A stretch of 34,788 bases of DNA from Planctomycetota bacterium (GCA_009908915.1 JAAAOJ010000058.1:1-34788); one strand, 5' to 3'; shown: positions 16,466 to 25,497, counted from the stretch's first letter. The notes: generated from the letters alone by a model not told the origin. Numbers and translations: made by a program.

Positions 16466-17965
16466 ATGAGCACGACAAGCCGGGAGACGACGGAAGCCGC
16501 ACAGCGCCAGGGCGTACTGGTCCAGCCGGAGAACCGGCTCAACGCCGATCAGGTGCGTCTGATCGACGGTGTAAGCCGGGAACTGCTACAGGATCCGGGC
16601 ATCCTCAGCTACAACCCCAAGACCACCGAACTGTTCCGCAAGGCCGGCGCGACCATTGAAGACGCCGGCGACTGCCAGCGGATCCGTATCTCCGAGACAA
16701 TGCTCGACGAGGCCCTCGCCTCGGCCCCGTCGACGGTCGTGCTGGGCGCGCGCAATCCGGACAACCGCCTGATCCTCGACGCCCACGAGCCTCGCGTCCG
16801 CTTCGGCAGCGGCAGCGAGACCAACGTCTGGCTCGACGTGAGCTTCGACGGCGACAAGCCCGTCTTCAAACGCGAATCCGGCAGCATCGAGCGTCTCACG
16901 CGGGCGGCCCACCTGTGCGACAACCTCGAGAACCTCGACTTCTTCATCCGCTGCGTGAACATCCAGGACAAGGACGTCACCGAGAACAACAAGGACGTCA
17001 ACAAGTTCCTCGCCAGCCTCAACAACATCACCAAGCACGTCCAGGCCGGCCTGACCGACATCAACGCCCTTGACGACGTCGTCAAGCTCGGCCAGATCAT
17101 CGCCGGCGGCGAGAAGGCCTTTGTCGACAACCCGGTGCTGTCGTTCATCACGTGCGTCATCAAGAGCCCCTTCCAGATCGTCGAAGACACGGCCGAAAAG
17201 CTCATGGCCATCGCCGAGCGTCGCGTGCCGGTCGTCATCAGCAGTTGCCCCATGGGCGGCGCGACGGGCGCCTTCGACGAGTTCAGCATGGTCGCCCAGA
17301 TTAACGCCGAACTGCTGACCGGCGTGATGATCACGCAGCTCGTCAGCCCCGGCGCACCGGTGCTCTACGGGGCCGTCCCCGTCCGCACGCGGCTGGACAA
17401 CCTCAATGACATGTACGGCGCACCGGAATTCGTACACTACAACGCCGATTGCGCCCAGATGGCCCGCCACTACGGCCTGCCCTGCTACAGCACCTCGGGG
17501 GTGGCCGACGCAGCCGAGCCGGGCATCCAGGCCACCGTCGAGAAGCTCATGACCTACCTGACCGTGCCCCGCAGCGGCGCGCAGTACATCCACTACGCCT
17601 TCGGGCTGCTCGAGCGGACCAACGTCTTCTGCCCCGAGCAGGCCGTCATGGACAACGCCCACATCGACATTGCCAAGCGGACCTTCGCCAGCCCTGCCGT
17701 CACCGAAGACCGGCGCGAAGACGTCCTGGCGACGATGCGCGAAATCATGCAGACCGACCACAAGACCTTCATCTACCACCTGCCGATCCCCACGCAGGAA
17801 GACGTCTACCTGCGCTACCCCCTCGAGAACGACAGCGGCGCCCTGCGGGCCGCCCACGAACGCTATCACGAGATTCTCAAGCTGCCAAGCAACACCATGA
17901 GCGACGACCTCCTCAGCGAGATTCGCCAGAACGTCCCAGGCGTGCTGGACGCCACGCTGCAGTAA
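16466..17965 (+). CDS. MttB-superfamily methyltransferase (trimethylamine methyltransferase family, no pyrrolysine)
   Basis: The superfamily moves a methyl group from a quaternary or tertiary amine (trimethylamine, glycine betaine, proline betaine, carnitine) to a corrinoid protein. The 499-residue product has the family core: VPVVISSCPMGGATG, AELLTGVMITQLVSPGAPVLYG, a GAPEF segment, then LPCYSTSGVADA and GAQYIHYAFGLLE. No in-frame TAG interrupts it, so it belongs to the non-pyrrolysine branch whose characterised members act on betaines. The start has GAAGGAGAA just upstream. It is gene 1 of four in one direction. No corrinoid-binding protein, corrinoid reactivase (RamA-like) or second-step methyltransferase is nearby, so either the partners are elsewhere or its role has diverged. 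The substrate cannot be assigned. Confidence 0.88.
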   Translation: MSTTSRETTEAAQRQGVLVQPENRLNADQVRLIDGVSRELLQDPGILSYNPKTTELFRKAGATIEDAGDCQRIRISETMLDEALASAPSTVVLGARNPDNRLILDAHEPRVRFGSGSETNVWLDVSFDGDKPVFKRESGSIERLTRAAHLCDNLENLDFFIRCVNIQDKDVTENNKDVNKFLASLNNITKHVQAGLTDINALDDVVKLGQIIAGGEKAFVDNPVLSFITCVIKSPFQIVEDTAEKLMAIAERRVPVVISSCPMGGATGAFDEFSMVAQINAELLTGVMITQLVSPGAPVLYGAVPVRTRLDNLNDMYGAPEFVHYNADCAQMARHYGLPCYSTSGVADAAEPGIQATVEKLMTYLTVPRSGAQYIHYAFGLLERTNVFCPEQAVMDNAHIDIAKRTFASPAVTEDRREDVLATMREIMQTDHKTFIYHLPIPTQEDVYLRYPLENDSGALRAAHERYHEILKLPSNTMSDDLLSEIRQNVPGVLDATLQ

Positions 17966-18016
17966 ACCACGCCCCAGGCGAACCTGTACTTCACGAACCG
18001 AAAGGATTTCAGCGCC

Positions 18017-19315
18017 ATGACCGATGCGACCCTGACCGCCGACGAACAAATGGGCGCCTACACCGAGGCCGTCCAGAGCGGCCTGTATAACAAGAAGACC
18101 GGCCTGACAGGCAAGTACGACAACGTCCGCCGCTACTGGGAGGACGAGATCACCGGTATGATGCTCCGCGACCCGCTGGAGAAGCTGGTGCAGCGCAACC
18201 GCGAGCGGATGCTGCGGCTGCGCGTGCTGGATCTCGGCTGCGGCAGCGCGGACGGCTATGAACTGTTGACCGGTGTCCGCTGTCGCGATGCGGACCTCCA
18301 GCAACGCGAAGTTGACCTGCTCAACGGCGAGGTCCTGGGCGAGTACACCGGCTCGGACCTGAACGAGGACCTGCTGGACCAGGCCCGGGCAATCTACGGC
18401 AACAACCCGAAAATGCGTTTCATCCAGGGCGATTTCACGCAGGGCCTGCCCGTCCACGACGACGGCTCGGCCTACGACCTGTACTTCACCAGCTTCGGGA
18501 CGTTCTCGCACCACAACGACGACGAAACGGCCATCGCGCTGCTCGCCGACATCGCCAAGCGGACCGAACACTACGCCACGGTCGTCTGCGACTGGCTCGG
18601 CCGCTACAGCTACGAATGGCAAAGCCTCTGGACCAACGAGCCGGAGACGCTGCGAAACATGGACTACGTGGTGTCGTACATCTACGAGCCTGAGGAACGC
18701 CAGCGACGCCGGGCCGAGCTGCAACACCTGAACCTCCGGCTGATGAGCCGCCCCGAGGCCCATCACATCATCGACGAGGCCTCCGGTCGGGCCGGCGTGG
18801 AGATCAAGCCGCTGATGTTCTTCGACCGTTCGGTCATGACCGGCCGTCACCTCGACACCCGCGAGTACAACCGCTTCGCCCAGCCGATGCGAGCGGCCGT
18901 CAACGCGCTGCACGAAATCAACGTGCGAACCGACCTTGAAGACCTTCTCTTCGACTACGCCCCGAAGCGGGGCTTCGATTTCCTCAACGACTACTTCGAG
19001 AACGTGCAGATGTGCTGGAACACGCTGATCCGTTACGTCATGCAACTGCTGGAGCAGTACGACCCCCAGCAGCGGCGGTTCAAAGGCGCCCTGCCCGACA
19101 TCCCGGGCAGCTACCCGGAAAGCCTCCGCGAGATGATGGGCCGCATGCGCGTGCTCTGCGAAGGCGTCGGCTGGCTGAGCTACGGTCTGCCGCGTGAGAA
19201 CATTATCGAGCCGCAACTCGGCTACGCCCTGCGGAACCTGATCCTGGAACGTCAGCAGGGCCAAGGCGCCGCGCACGGCCTGGTCTGCGTGCTCGAGATC
19301 GACAAACAGAAGTAA
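18017..19315 (+). CDS. SAM-dependent methyltransferase with long C-terminal extension
   Basis: The protein has a class I methyltransferase fold: DLGCGSADG at residues 72-80, the acidic strand-2 end in YTGSDLNEDLL (about 110-120), MRFIQGDF (133-140) and YDLYFTSFGTFSHH (153-166). The core ends near residue 240. The remaining 190 residues (DIEPGSYPES-like helical region, FDFLNDYFENVQMCWNTL) are not part of the usual fold and may shape the acceptor site or mediate assembly. An AAAGGA lies upstream of the ATG, 51 bp after the previous gene. It is gene 2 of the operon. The acceptor is unknown; a small amine or carboxylate shared with the neighbouring MttB and AsnB homologues is an inference. Confidence 0.82.
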   Translation: MTDATLTADEQMGAYTEAVQSGLYNKKTGLTGKYDNVRRYWEDEITGMMLRDPLEKLVQRNRERMLRLRVLDLGCGSADGYELLTGVRCRDADLQQREVDLLNGEVLGEYTGSDLNEDLLDQARAIYGNNPKMRFIQGDFTQGLPVHDDGSAYDLYFTSFGTFSHHNDDETAIALLADIAKRTEHYATVVCDWLGRYSYEWQSLWTNEPETLRNMDYVVSYIYEPEERQRRRAELQHLNLRLMSRPEAHHIIDEASGRAGVEIKPLMFFDRSVMTGRHLDTREYNRFAQPMRAAVNALHEINVRTDLEDLLFDYAPKRGFDFLNDYFENVQMCWNTLIRYVMQLLEQYDPQQRRFKGALPDIPGSYPESLREMMGRMRVLCEGVGWLSYGLPRENIIEPQLGYALRNLILERQQGQGAAHGLVCVLEIDKQK

Positions 19316-19345
19316 TTACGACCCCCAGACGACAAGGACATGAAC

Positions 19346-20809
19346 ATGGCCGCTATTGCCGGAATACTCAAGCAGCAGCAACAGGAATCCGTCGAACAGA
19401 TGATCCAATCGCTTCGCCACCGCGGCGAAGATCAGTGCGAGATACGCCAGGTGGGCGACCTCTCGGCCGGTGTGTGCAGTCCGAGTCTTTCGGCCGAACG
19501 CGGCAATGGCCTGGCCGAGAAAGACGGCACGGTCGTCCTGCTCGACGGCGAGATCTACAACGCTCGCCCCGAGGGGCAGTCCGATGCCGACGTCATCCTG
19601 GACCTCTACAGGCAGCACGGCCGGACGTTTGCCGGCCACCTGCACGGCGTTTTTGCCTGTGCGATCTACGACAACGGCGAGCTGCTGCTGGCCCGCGACG
19701 CCGTCGGCGTACGCCCCCTTTACTGGGGCCTGGCCGCGGATGGAACGCTGTGTTTCGCCTCGGAGGTCAAGGCCCTCGTCGGCCGCGTCGAGAGCGTCCA
19801 CGACCTGCTGCCGGCAACGAGCTACTCCAGCCGCTCCGGCCTGGCCGGCTACGTGGTCCACTACCCGGATGTGACGATCCCGGCCGAGTTCGAGCCGGCC
19901 GTCGCCGAGGTCCGCAAGACCATGACCGCCGCCGTCCAGCGTCGCCTGGATGACGGCGCCGTCGGCGCCTGCCTGCTTAGCGGCGGGCTCGACAGCAGCA
20001 TCATCGCCTGCGTTGCCGCCGAACGGGGCGCGACCGACCTGCCGCTGATTACCGTCGGTATGGACGGCGCCTCGGACGTCGAGAACGCCAAGATCGTCGC
20101 CGAGCATCTCGGCATGGAACACCACATTCATTCCTACGAACCGGCCGACATCGCCGAACTCGTCCCGCGCGCGGTCCGCACGCTCGAGAGCTTCGACGAG
20201 GACTGCGTCAGCGGCACGATCTCGAACCTCTTCGCCTCCGGCAAGGCACGCGAGTTTACCAACTGCATCCTCAGCGGCGAGGGCGGCGACGAACTCTTCG
20301 GCGGCTATCACCTCCTCAAGGACCTGCCCACCGAGGCCGGCCGACTAAAGATGATGCACCGCCTTGTGGAGGTCGCTTACAACACCGCACTGCAACGGCT
20401 GGACCGGGCGATGATGGGCAACGGCATCACGTATCGCACGCCCTTCATCGACACCAACGTCATCGCCCTCGCCCTGCAACTGCCCATCCGTTGGAAAATC
20501 CACGACAGCGGCCAGGGCAAGTGGATCGAAAAGCACATCCTGCGGGAGGCCTTCAAGGATATCCTGCCCGACGCGATCTATCGCCGCGTGAAGCTCCGCT
20601 TCGCCGCCGGCACGGGCACGGACGACCTGATGGACCAACTCGCCGGCGAGGCCATGGACGTCGCGGAGTTGACCGAAGAGACGCGGAACACGCCGGGCGG
20701 CTATCGCCTCAACTCGCCGAAGGAACTCTGGTACTACAACATTTTCAAAGCCGACTTCCCCGACCTGCAGTTCGAGAAACTGGTCGGCCGATGGGATCCG
20801 GGCAAGTAA
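19346..20809 (+). CDS. asparagine-synthetase-like amide ligase lacking the glutaminase cysteine
   Basis: This is an AsnB homologue of 487 residues. The ATG at 19346 is preferred to 19340 because AAGGA at 19334-19338 is seven bases before it; it aligns the start MAAIAGIL with the family's MCGIAGIL. The catalytic Cys2 is thus Ala. The rest of the glutaminase pocket is also changed: NGEIYN reads DGEIYN (67-72), SDTE reads SDAD (79-82), and the RLSI arginine is missing near residue 45. The synthetase half is intact, with the pyrophosphate loop SGGLDSS (212-218) and GEGGDELFGGY (311-321). Loss of this cysteine is known in beta-lactam synthetase, carbapenam synthetase and lasso-peptide cyclases, which use an amine other than glutamine-derived ammonia. 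It is gene 3 of the operon. Confidence 0.85.
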   Translation: MAAIAGILKQQQQESVEQMIQSLRHRGEDQCEIRQVGDLSAGVCSPSLSAERGNGLAEKDGTVVLLDGEIYNARPEGQSDADVILDLYRQHGRTFAGHLHGVFACAIYDNGELLLARDAVGVRPLYWGLAADGTLCFASEVKALVGRVESVHDLLPATSYSSRSGLAGYVVHYPDVTIPAEFEPAVAEVRKTMTAAVQRRLDDGAVGACLLSGGLDSSIIACVAAERGATDLPLITVGMDGASDVENAKIVAEHLGMEHHIHSYEPADIAELVPRAVRTLESFDEDCVSGTISNLFASGKAREFTNCILSGEGGDELFGGYHLLKDLPTEAGRLKMMHRLVEVAYNTALQRLDRAMMGNGITYRTPFIDTNVIALALQLPIRWKIHDSGQGKWIEKHILREAFKDILPDAIYRRVKLRFAAGTGTDDLMDQLAGEAMDVAELTEETRNTPGGYRLNSPKELWYYNIFKADFPDLQFEKLVGRWDPGK

Positions 20810-20834
20810 CCCATAACCGGGAGCAGCAGACACG

Positions 20835-22358
20835 ATGTGTGGCATAGCAGGCGTATGGGGCAAAGAGAACAAAGGTATCATTGCCGACATGATGCGGCGG
20901 CTGGTCCATCGCGGCCCGGACGCCAAGGGCATGCACAGTGACGGGCGCGGTACGCTCGGCCATCAGCGGCTGAGTATCATGGACCCGGCCGGCGGCAATC
21001 AGCCGATCTACTCCGGCGACCGCCGGCGCGTGATCATCGGCAACGGCGAAATCTACAACTTCCCCCGTCTGCGCAAGCAGTTGGCCAGGAAACACGCCTT
21101 CCGCACGCGCAGCGACACCGAAAGCGCCCTGCACCTGTGGGAAGACCACGGCACGAACGCAGCGAGCATGATCGACGGCATGTACGCCTTTGCCATCGCC
21201 GACGGCGACGACTTGTATATGGCCCGCGATGCGATCGGCATCAAGCCGCTCTACGTCGGCACGTCCGGCGACCGGTTCGTCTTCGGCTCGGAACTCAAGG
21301 CAATGGTCGGCGTGGCCGACGAGGTCAAGGAATTCCCCGCCGGGACGTGGTACCACACGACGCGCGGCTACGGCGCTTTCTATGAAGTGCCGGACCGGTG
21401 GGTCGAAGACCGCAGCGTCGAGGAACACTGCCGCCTGCTTCGGTCCACGTTGGAAGAGGCCGTCGGCAAGCGCATGATGAGCGACGTACCGGTCGGCTCG
21501 TTCCTCTCCGGCGGGCTGGACAGCAGCATCATCGCGGCCATGATCCGCCGGCAGGTGGACGAACTGCACACGTTCTCGGTCGGTATCGAAGGCAGCGACG
21601 ACGTCCTGGCCGCCCGTCGCGTGGCCAAGCACATCGACTCGATCCACCACGAATACATCTTCACGGTGGATGAGGTCATCGACAAGCTGCCCGAGATCGT
21701 CTACCACCTCGAAAGCTTCGACCGGGACCTCGTCCGCAGCGCCATCCCCTGCTACTTCACCTCACGACTCGCCGCCCAGTACGTCAAAGTGATCCACACC
21801 GGCGAGGGCGCCGACGAACTCTTCGCCGGCTATACCTACTACAAGGACGTACCCGACGAGACGGTCCTCCACGACGAACTCCGCCGCAGCGTCCAGTCGC
21901 TGCACAACATCAACCTCCAGCGTGTCGACCGGCTGACGATGGCCCACAGCCTCGAAGGCCGCGTGCCCTTCCTGGACACCGCGCTGATCGAACTGGCGAT
22001 GACCATCCCCGCCACGCTGAAGCTTAAACGCGACAGCGACGGCCTGCTCGTCGAAAAGTGGATCCTCCGCAAGGCCTGCGAGGACCTGCTACCGACAGAC
22101 ATCGTCTGGCGGAAAAAGGCCCAGTTTGACGAAGGCAGCGGCACGGTCGACCTCGTCAGCCGGGGCCTCGATACGTACTACCCCAGCGAAGGCTGTGCCG
22201 CCTACGCCGCACGATTCCCGGATACGATGCTGCGATCCGACGAAGAATGCGCCTACCACATGCTGCTGCGGGAAGCCTACAACGACTCACCCGTGGTCAT
22301 GGACAACGTCGGCCGCTGGGCCCAGCGACCCGACCACCTCAGCGACTCCGCCCGTTAG
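20835..22358 (+). CDS. asparagine synthetase (glutamine-hydrolysing) family protein
   Basis: This 507-residue AsnB-type enzyme has all catalytic parts: Cys2 in MCGIAGVWG, RLSI (45-48), NGEIYN (70-75) and SDTE (93-96) of the glutaminase, and SGGLDSS (225-231) of the ATP-dependent synthetase, followed by GEGADELFAGY and MAHSLEGRVPFLD. It could amidate aspartate, but its place as gene 4 in an operon with two methyltransferases and a glutaminase-dead paralogue suggests a specialised carboxylate. It lies 25 bp after gene 3 with a GGGA ribosome site. The two paralogues share gene order and overall form, consistent with an old duplication, and could pair so that this subunit's ammonia or product feeds the other. 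Confidence 0.87.
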   Translation: MCGIAGVWGKENKGIIADMMRRLVHRGPDAKGMHSDGRGTLGHQRLSIMDPAGGNQPIYSGDRRRVIIGNGEIYNFPRLRKQLARKHAFRTRSDTESALHLWEDHGTNAASMIDGMYAFAIADGDDLYMARDAIGIKPLYVGTSGDRFVFGSELKAMVGVADEVKEFPAGTWYHTTRGYGAFYEVPDRWVEDRSVEEHCRLLRSTLEEAVGKRMMSDVPVGSFLSGGLDSSIIAAMIRRQVDELHTFSVGIEGSDDVLAARRVAKHIDSIHHEYIFTVDEVIDKLPEIVYHLESFDRDLVRSAIPCYFTSRLAAQYVKVIHTGEGADELFAGYTYYKDVPDETVLHDELRRSVQSLHNINLQRVDRLTMAHSLEGRVPFLDTALIELAMTIPATLKLKRDSDGLLVEKWILRKACEDLLPTDIVWRKKAQFDEGSGTVDLVSRGLDTYYPSEGCAAYAARFPDTMLRSDEECAYHMLLREAYNDSPVVMDNVGRWAQRPDHLSDSAR

Positions 22359-22516
22359 CACTTCGTTTAGACATGGACCGCGCCGCGAGATCGAGGCACG
22401 TCTGCTAACCGGGCTGCCGACAGTCCGCTTGGAAATGGATCGCGTCGCCCGGTCGAGCGATTCGTGTTGGCCGTCACGCCAATGGCTTGCCGGTACGGGT
22501 GCGGCCGCGGGTCGGA

Positions 22517-24316
22517 TCACTCGTCGGCCATGGCGGCCGAGGCGGAGTCCTCGTCCGGCTCGTCGGCGGCGGTCTCGTCCGCGTGCGGCCGGTATATCCC
22601 GGCGTCGGTTTCCTCGGCCTGCTGCTGGAGTTTCTGCTGCTCGCCCCACTGGCCACCGCCAAGGATACCCTGGGCGATATTGGCCAGGTGGTCGCCGATC
22701 TTCTCCATATTATGGACGTAGTCGGTGAAGATCAGCCCGGCCAGCGCGTGGCAGCGGCCTTCACTCATGCGGACGATCTGCGTCTCGCGGAACCGCTCGT
22801 CCATCTCATTGATGCTGCCTTCGTCCTCGAGGGCGCAGGCGGCGGCGGCGCGGTCGCCGTGTTCGACGGCCGTCAGCACATGATCGAACATCACCCCGAC
22901 GCGATCGTACATGCGCCGGCACTCGGCCTCGGCATCGTCGCTGAAACGGTGCCCGTTTTCGAACTTCCGCACCGCAATCTCGGCGATGTTCATGGCGTGA
23001 TCACCCATCCGCTCAATGTCATTGACACTGTGCATCAGCACGGGCAATTCATTGGCCGTCTCGTCCTCCAGCGGCCGGCGCGACAGCGACACCAGATAGC
23101 GCGTGATCGACGTCTGGAACTTGTCGGTCGCGTCTTCCTTGGCCGAGACCTCGTCAATCAGCTTCGGCTTGTCTTCCTGAATCGCCGCGTAGGCCGTATC
23201 CATGGCGGCCCATGCCGTCTTGAGCATGCGAACCGTCTCGGTGCGGATCAGCGGCATGGCCAGCGACGGGGTATCCACCAGGTGCTCTTCCAGCGTCACC
23301 GGCTGGAGGGCTTCCGGCGTCTGGCGGCCGGGCAGCATCCACGTGACCAGCCGGGCGACGCTGCCGACAAACGGCAGGACCACCAGGGCCGCCGTCAGGT
23401 TGAACGCCGTGTGCGCCACGGAAATGTGGTACGCCAGGGTCGCGCCGGTCAGCGGCCCCGGGTACAGCCACTCGACAAGCTGCGGATAGACGCCGATGTA
23501 GACCAGCGGCAGAACCACCGCCACGCCGATGACGTTAAACAGCGTGTGCGCCATGGCCGCCCGCTTGCCATTGATGTTCGTCCGCAACGCCGCCAACTGG
23601 GCCGTGATGGTCGTGCCGATGTTGTCGCCCAGGATGAACGGAATGGCGATGCGCAATGCCTCCGACGGATGCTCGCTAAACTGCGCGGTCTGCGTCATCG
23701 CCACGATCACCATGGCAATCGACGCCGAGGAGCTCTGGATGGCCATCGTAAAACCCGCCCCGGCCAGCACCGCCAGCAGAGGCCGGTCGCCGATGGCGCG
23801 AATCAGAGCGATCAGCGGCGAAGCCTTCTTGTCGGCCAGGTATCCCATGCCATCCTTCATGAAGTCCAGGCCCAGGAACAGCAGGCCGAAGCCGAGGATG
23901 ATCTGCCCGATGTTCTTCGTCCGCCGGCGACGGCCGAACGTGGTAAGGCCAAAGCCTGCCGCGATGAACGGCAACGCGTAGGCGGAGATTTTCAGCGCCG
24001 GCAGGCCGACGATGAAACTCACCAGCCAGCTCGTAATCGTCGTACCGATGTTCGCCCCGAGGACGACGCTGACGGCCTGGGCGAGCGTCAGCAGCCCGGC
24101 GTTGATCAGGCCGACGACAATGACCGTCGTGGCCGAGGAGGACTGGATGAGACAGGTCACGCCCGCGCCCATCGCCATGCCGCTGAGCCGGTACCGCGTG
24201 ACCCGCCCGAGCATCGTTCGCAGCCGATCGCCGGCGGCCCGTTTCAGGCCGTCGGACATCAAACCCATGCCGTACAGAAAGAGGGCGAGACCGCCAATAA
24301 TCACCGTGATGTTCAT
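22517..24316 (-). CDS. Na/Pi cotransporter family protein with PhoU-like domain
   Basis: This inner-membrane phosphate or anion transporter is of the NptA/YjbB type. The start is the ATG at 24316, with GGGAG five bases upstream, rather than the longer frame from 24358. The 599-residue protein has two repeated Na_Pi_cotrans units marked by QSSSATT (near residue 55) and QSSSASI (near residue 190), each in glycine-rich helices with LGANIGTT or LGDNIGTT. A C-terminal cytoplasmic region (about 350-560) is helical and PhoU-like (MHSVNDIERMGDHAMNIAE, DYVHNMEKIGDHLANIAQ). PhoU-like tails are usual in this family and are thought to regulate transport. It is a single gene with its own promoter. Confidence 0.9.
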   Translation of the reverse strand: MNITVIIGGLALFLYGMGLMSDGLKRAAGDRLRTMLGRVTRYRLSGMAMGAGVTCLIQSSSATTVIVVGLINAGLLTLAQAVSVVLGANIGTTITSWLVSFIVGLPALKISAYALPFIAAGFGLTTFGRRRRTKNIGQIILGFGLLFLGLDFMKDGMGYLADKKASPLIALIRAIGDRPLLAVLAGAGFTMAIQSSSASIAMVIVAMTQTAQFSEHPSEALRIAIPFILGDNIGTTITAQLAALRTNINGKRAAMAHTLFNVIGVAVVLPLVYIGVYPQLVEWLYPGPLTGATLAYHISVAHTAFNLTAALVVLPFVGSVARLVTWMLPGRQTPEALQPVTLEEHLVDTPSLAMPLIRTETVRMLKTAWAAMDTAYAAIQEDKPKLIDEVSAKEDATDKFQTSITRYLVSLSRRPLEDETANELPVLMHSVNDIERMGDHAMNIAEIAVRKFENGHRFSDDAEAECRRMYDRVGVMFDHVLTAVEHGDRAAAACALEDEGSINEMDERFRETQIVRMSEGRCHALAGLIFTDYVHNMEKIGDHLANIAQGILGGGQWGEQQKLQQQAEETDAGIYRPHADETAADEPDEDSASAAMADE

Positions 24317-24378
24317 CGAGACTCCCAGCGTCGGGTACTGCTTTGCGAGGGCAGGCACGATCGGCCTGCTACGCCGGG

Positions 24379-24407
24379 AGCATAGCCGCTGGCTTAGCGC
24401 AATACAA
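24379..24407 (-). promoter_or_regulatory. sigma70-type promoter for the Na/Pi cotransporter gene
   Basis: On the minus strand TTGTAT (24407-24402) and TATGCT (24384-24379) are 17 bp apart. AGCGC/GCGCT arms flank the -35, which could bind a regulator. The start codon is about 63 bases downstream. Confidence 0.5.
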
Positions 24408-24468
24408 GCGCTGACTTAACTGGATATGAGCGCCGCCTTAACAGGCGAGGCGTCGGGCGAGGCAGGGC

Positions 24469-25497
24469 CTACTGGCTTTCCGACTTGAGTGGCCGGGCCA
24501 TGAGATCACTGATGGCTTCTCGCGGGTCGCGGCCATCGAAGATGACGTCGTGGACACCCTGACAGAGGGGCATCTCGACGTCGAGCTTCCGGGCCAGTGT
24601 GAGCACGCTACGGGCCGTGCGCACGCCCTCGACGACAGATTCTCTGGCCGAGAGGGCCTCCTCGGCGCTTTGTCCCTGGCCGATGTGCTGGCCGAAACTG
24701 CGGTTCCGCCCCACCGGCGAAATGCATGTGGTGATCAGGTCGCCCACGCCGGCCAGGCCGTAGAATGTCTCAGCCCTGGCGCCCGCGGCGACGCCGAGGC
24801 GAACGATCTCCGCCAGCCCGCGCGAGACGAGGGCGGCCTTGGCGTTGTCGCCGAGGTCCAGGCCGTCCAGCACGCCGGCCGCGATGGCGATGACGTTCTT
24901 GCTCGCCCCGGCTAGCTCCACGCCCAGCATGTCCGGGTTCGTGTAGACGCGAAAGTAAGGGCGGCTGATGAGTTCCTGGATGTCATCGGCCAGTGCGGGC
25001 GGTTCGGCGGCTACGGCCACGGTTGCCGGCAGGTGGTCCGCGATTTCCGGCGCGATCGACGGGCCCGACAGCGCGGCGACCGGTCGCCCACGCCCCTCGC
25101 CCACGGCGGCCCGGCTCTCGCCCAGGACGTCCAGGACGACCTCGCTGGGGCGAAGCAGCGTCTCTTCCTCGATACCCTTGGTGATCGAACAGATCGGTAC
25201 GTCGGCCGGGCAGTGCTTGGCCAGTCGCTGCCAGACCGGCCGCAGATACTGCGTCGGCACGGCCGAGAGGATCGTCTCGACGCCGGCGAAGGCCTCGCCG
25301 TCGTCAGGCGTCACGCCCAGGCGCTCCGGAAACGAACAACCAGGGAGGAATTTGCGGTTTTCACGGTGCTCCGCCATCTGGCGGGCCTGATCTTCGAAGG
25401 CCGACCACAATCGCACGTGATGACCGTTCTCCGCGACCATCACGCCGCACAGCGTGCCCATGGCCCCGTCGCCGATGACTGTTATCTGCTTGCTCAT
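24469..25497 (-). CDS. gpsA: glycerol-3-phosphate dehydrogenase [NAD(P)+]
   Basis: GpsA reduces dihydroxyacetone phosphate to sn-glycerol 3-phosphate, the backbone for phospholipid synthesis. The 342-residue product matches the family length when started at MSKQ (25497); the open frame upstream is repeat-derived. Visible motifs are the Rossmann loop GDGAMGT (about residues 9-15), SITKGIEEETL, ALSGPSIAPEIA, the catalytic lysine in GASKNVIAIAAG, and GLAGVGDLITTCISP with GRNRSFG. The loop has Met where most members have Trp, a mild deviation. No good ribosome site precedes the start. It is a single gene, 110 bp from the promoter side of its neighbour. Confidence 0.94.
   Translation of the reverse strand: MSKQITVIGDGAMGTLCGVMVAENGHHVRLWSAFEDQARQMAEHRENRKFLPGCSFPERLGVTPDDGEAFAGVETILSAVPTQYLRPVWQRLAKHCPADVPICSITKGIEEETLLRPSEVVLDVLGESRAAVGEGRGRPVAALSGPSIAPEIADHLPATVAVAAEPPALADDIQELISRPYFRVYTNPDMLGVELAGASKNVIAIAAGVLDGLDLGDNAKAALVSRGLAEIVRLGVAAGARAETFYGLAGVGDLITTCISPVGRNRSFGQHIGQGQSAEEALSARESVVEGVRTARSVLTLARKLDVEMPLCQGVHDVIFDGRDPREAISDLMARPLKSESQ

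Noticed and set aside
16466..17965. Pyrrolysine codon in the MttB homologue
   Set aside because: The frame runs 499 codons without an internal TAG, and the protein is full length.
16586..19276. Minus-strand open frame of 896 residues opposite the MttB and SAM methyltransferase genes
   Set aside because: It is a high-GC antisense shadow rich in Val, Asp, Gly and His with no domain; the plus-strand genes have recognised motifs and ribosome sites.
22487..24385. Plus-strand open frame of 632 residues opposite the Na/Pi cotransporter gene
   Set aside because: Antisense shadow; the minus-strand protein has both QSSS signatures.
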